This document shows, piece after piece, positions 14,308 to 15,081 of a DNA stretch of 15,081 nt. Each line of letters begins with the position of its first letter. The first letter of the stretch is position 1. Location of the stretch: positions 1 to 15,081 of the forward strand of contig CAZFBE010000016.1 of NCBI GenBank assembly GCA_964517115.1. Direction: 5' to 3'. The position numbers were made by a program, and so were the translations under genes. The stretch comes from UBA6624 sp964517115 [NCBI: uncultured bacterium] (GTDB taxonomy: Bacteria > UBP7 > UBA6624). The notes beneath the pieces were generated by a model. It worked only from the letters and a program-made list of their open reading frames with translations, was not told the DNA's origin and searched no databases.

Positions 14308-14754
14308 ATGTTCTTGTTTGACTGTTTCATTGTTCAAAAAATAGACGGAAATTATAAATTTCTACTTTTGAAAAGATCTGAAGGAAAAATTTATGAAAAC
14401 ATGTGGAGGATGGTGGCTGGAAAAATAAAAGAAAATGAAAAAGCCTGGGAGGCTTGCTTAAGGGAAATCCAAGAAGAAACCAACCTGAAAATAAATGAAC
14501 TTTATTCTGTTCCAACAACAAATTCTTTCTATGAGTGGGAAACAGACTCTCTGCACAACATTCCAGTGTTTTTAGCCATAACAAAAGAATCTAAAGTAAC
14601 GCTGAATGAAGAGCATACTGAGTATGGGTGGTTTTACATTGATGAAGCAATTTCAAAATTGCCATGGCCTGGACAAAAAAAGGGTCTTGAAGAATCTTTC
14701 AAAATGCTAACAAATGAAGATTTAAAAAAGGTACTAAGAATTCAATTTGAATAA
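14308..14754 (+). CDS. NUDIX hydrolase
   Basis: This 148-residue protein is a NUDIX-family pyrophosphohydrolase that cleaves a nucleoside diphosphate linked to another group. The Nudix box runs from G38 to L60: G38-x5-E44-x7-R52-E53-x-x-E56-E57, with Asn59 where Gly is usual. The preceding MWRMVAGKI (32-40) and the tail WPGQKKGLEE (120-129) resemble NudB-like (d)NTP or dihydroneopterin triphosphate pyrophosphatases, but the substrate cannot be set from sequence. There is no Shine-Dalgarno. A TATATT box ends 10 bases before the ATG, so the message may be almost leaderless. It overlaps the next gene by eight bases. Confidence 0.88.
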   Translation: MFLFDCFIVQKIDGNYKFLLLKRSEGKIYENMWRMVAGKIKENEKAWEACLREIQEETNLKINELYSVPTTNSFYEWETDSLHNIPVFLAITKESKVTLNEEHTEYGWFYIDEAISKLPWPGQKKGLEESFKMLTNEDLKKVLRIQFE

Positions 14755-15081
14755 TGAAACCTTTATCCTCGGCGCAATATCACTTGCAGCTGTTCATGCA
14801 CTCATACCAAACCATTGGATACCGTTGATACTCATTTCAAAAAGAGACAAGTGGACCAAGTTTGAAACTTTCTACAATTCCGGATTTGTTGGTCTGGCTC
14901 ATGTTTTAAGCTCAATCATTATCGGTATTCTGATTGGATGGTTTGGAATAAACCTTTTCGAATTCTCTGAAACTATATTTAAATGGATTGCTGCAACAAT
15001 TCTTCTTTACCTGGGTTACAAATCTTTAAAATCAGGCGGGCATAGCCACCACCATGGGCATGACCACCACCATGGGCATGA
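14747..15081 (+). CDS. NicO/UreH-like membrane metal transporter, 5' part (truncated by window edge)
   Basis: Read from a TTG at 14747, the frame gives 111 residues before the window ends. A stop at 14735-14737 closes the frame upstream, and no ATG or GTG is available, so TTG is the likely start; it overlaps the NUDIX gene by eight bases. An ATG at 14754 is in a different frame that soon closes. Hydrophobic helices lie at about 5-31, 46-66 and 77-92. The first contains VHALIPNHWIP (16-26), similar to the HxxxxDH metal motif of NicO/RcnA/UreH-type nickel-cobalt transporters, here with Asn for Asp. Then comes a His-rich loop, GGHSHHHGHDHHHGH (97-111), typical of metal capture. Metal and direction of transport are unknown, and the rest of the gene is outside the window. 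Confidence 0.72.
   Translation, partial: MNNETFILGAISLAAVHALIPNHWIPLILISKRDKWTKFETFYNSGFVGLAHVLSSIIIGILIGWFGINLFEFSETIFKWIAATILLYLGYKSLKSGGHSHHHGHDHHHGH
15046..15081. repeat. Perfect 18-bp tandem duplication encoding the His-rich loop
   Basis: CCACCACCATGGGCATGA occurs twice head to tail (15046-15063 and 15064-15081), identical at every base. It lies within the metal-transporter gene and encodes HHHGHD units. The array reaches the window edge and may continue. It is much richer in GC than the surrounding sequence. Confidence 0.85.

Noticed and set aside
14754-14820. ATG overlapping the NUDIX stop (TAATG) as the start of the last gene
   Set aside because: This frame reaches a stop within about 25 codons, while the frame from TTG at 14747 gives a clear membrane transporter.

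Overview
The window is a densely packed, AT-rich (roughly mid-30s % GC, judged by eye) stretch of bacterial chromosome with almost no non-coding DNA. Genes overlap or sit a few bases apart, and both convergent gene pairs overlap at their stop codons. Bacterial-type HisRS and AspRS, a membrane proton-translocating transhydrogenase, an ETF:quinone oxidoreductase pair (FixC/FixX) and a secreted beta-rich protein suggest a respiring Gram-negative bacterium with a streamlined genome. The phylum cannot be fixed from this window. There is no mobile element, CRISPR array, rRNA or sign of recent transfer.

Layout. (1) 27-2000, plus strand: an SDR39U1/TIGR01777-type NAD-binding epimerase-like gene, then a divergent YchF-like P-loop NTPase. 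(2) 4275-1997, minus strand: tRNA-Ser(CGA), a secreted protein of unknown function, a monofunctional proline dehydrogenase and a PduO-type cobalamin adenosyltransferase, probably one transcript headed by the tRNA. (3) 4337-8246, plus strand: hisS, aspS and an M19 dipeptidase, each overlapping the next at stop/start. (4) 14256-8243, minus strand: a medium-chain reductase, a MarR-family regulator, then pntAa-pntAb-pntB-fixC-fixX. The pnt-fix block has its own good sigma70-type promoter inside the 3' end of the marR gene. (5) 14308 to the window end, plus strand: a NUDIX hydrolase and the start of a His-rich NicO/UreH-like metal transporter, cut by the edge.

How the genes work together. Block 4 is the most coherent. 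Transhydrogenase uses the proton gradient to move reducing equivalents from NADH to NADP+, and FixC/FixX passes electrons from an electron-transfer flavoprotein into the quinone pool. Placing them in one operon suggests a redox-balancing unit. The ETF partner (fixA/fixB) is not in the window. The upstream MarR-reductase pair and an 18-bp imperfect palindrome in the divergent 14257-14307 spacer look like an autoregulated switch. The other blocks hold housekeeping functions: aminoacylation, proline catabolism, B12 activation, nucleotide clean-up and metal transport.

I see no clearly new biological system. The items most worth following up are the pnt-fixCX operon, the tRNA-led protein operon, the degenerate YchF paralogue and the candidate MarR operator.
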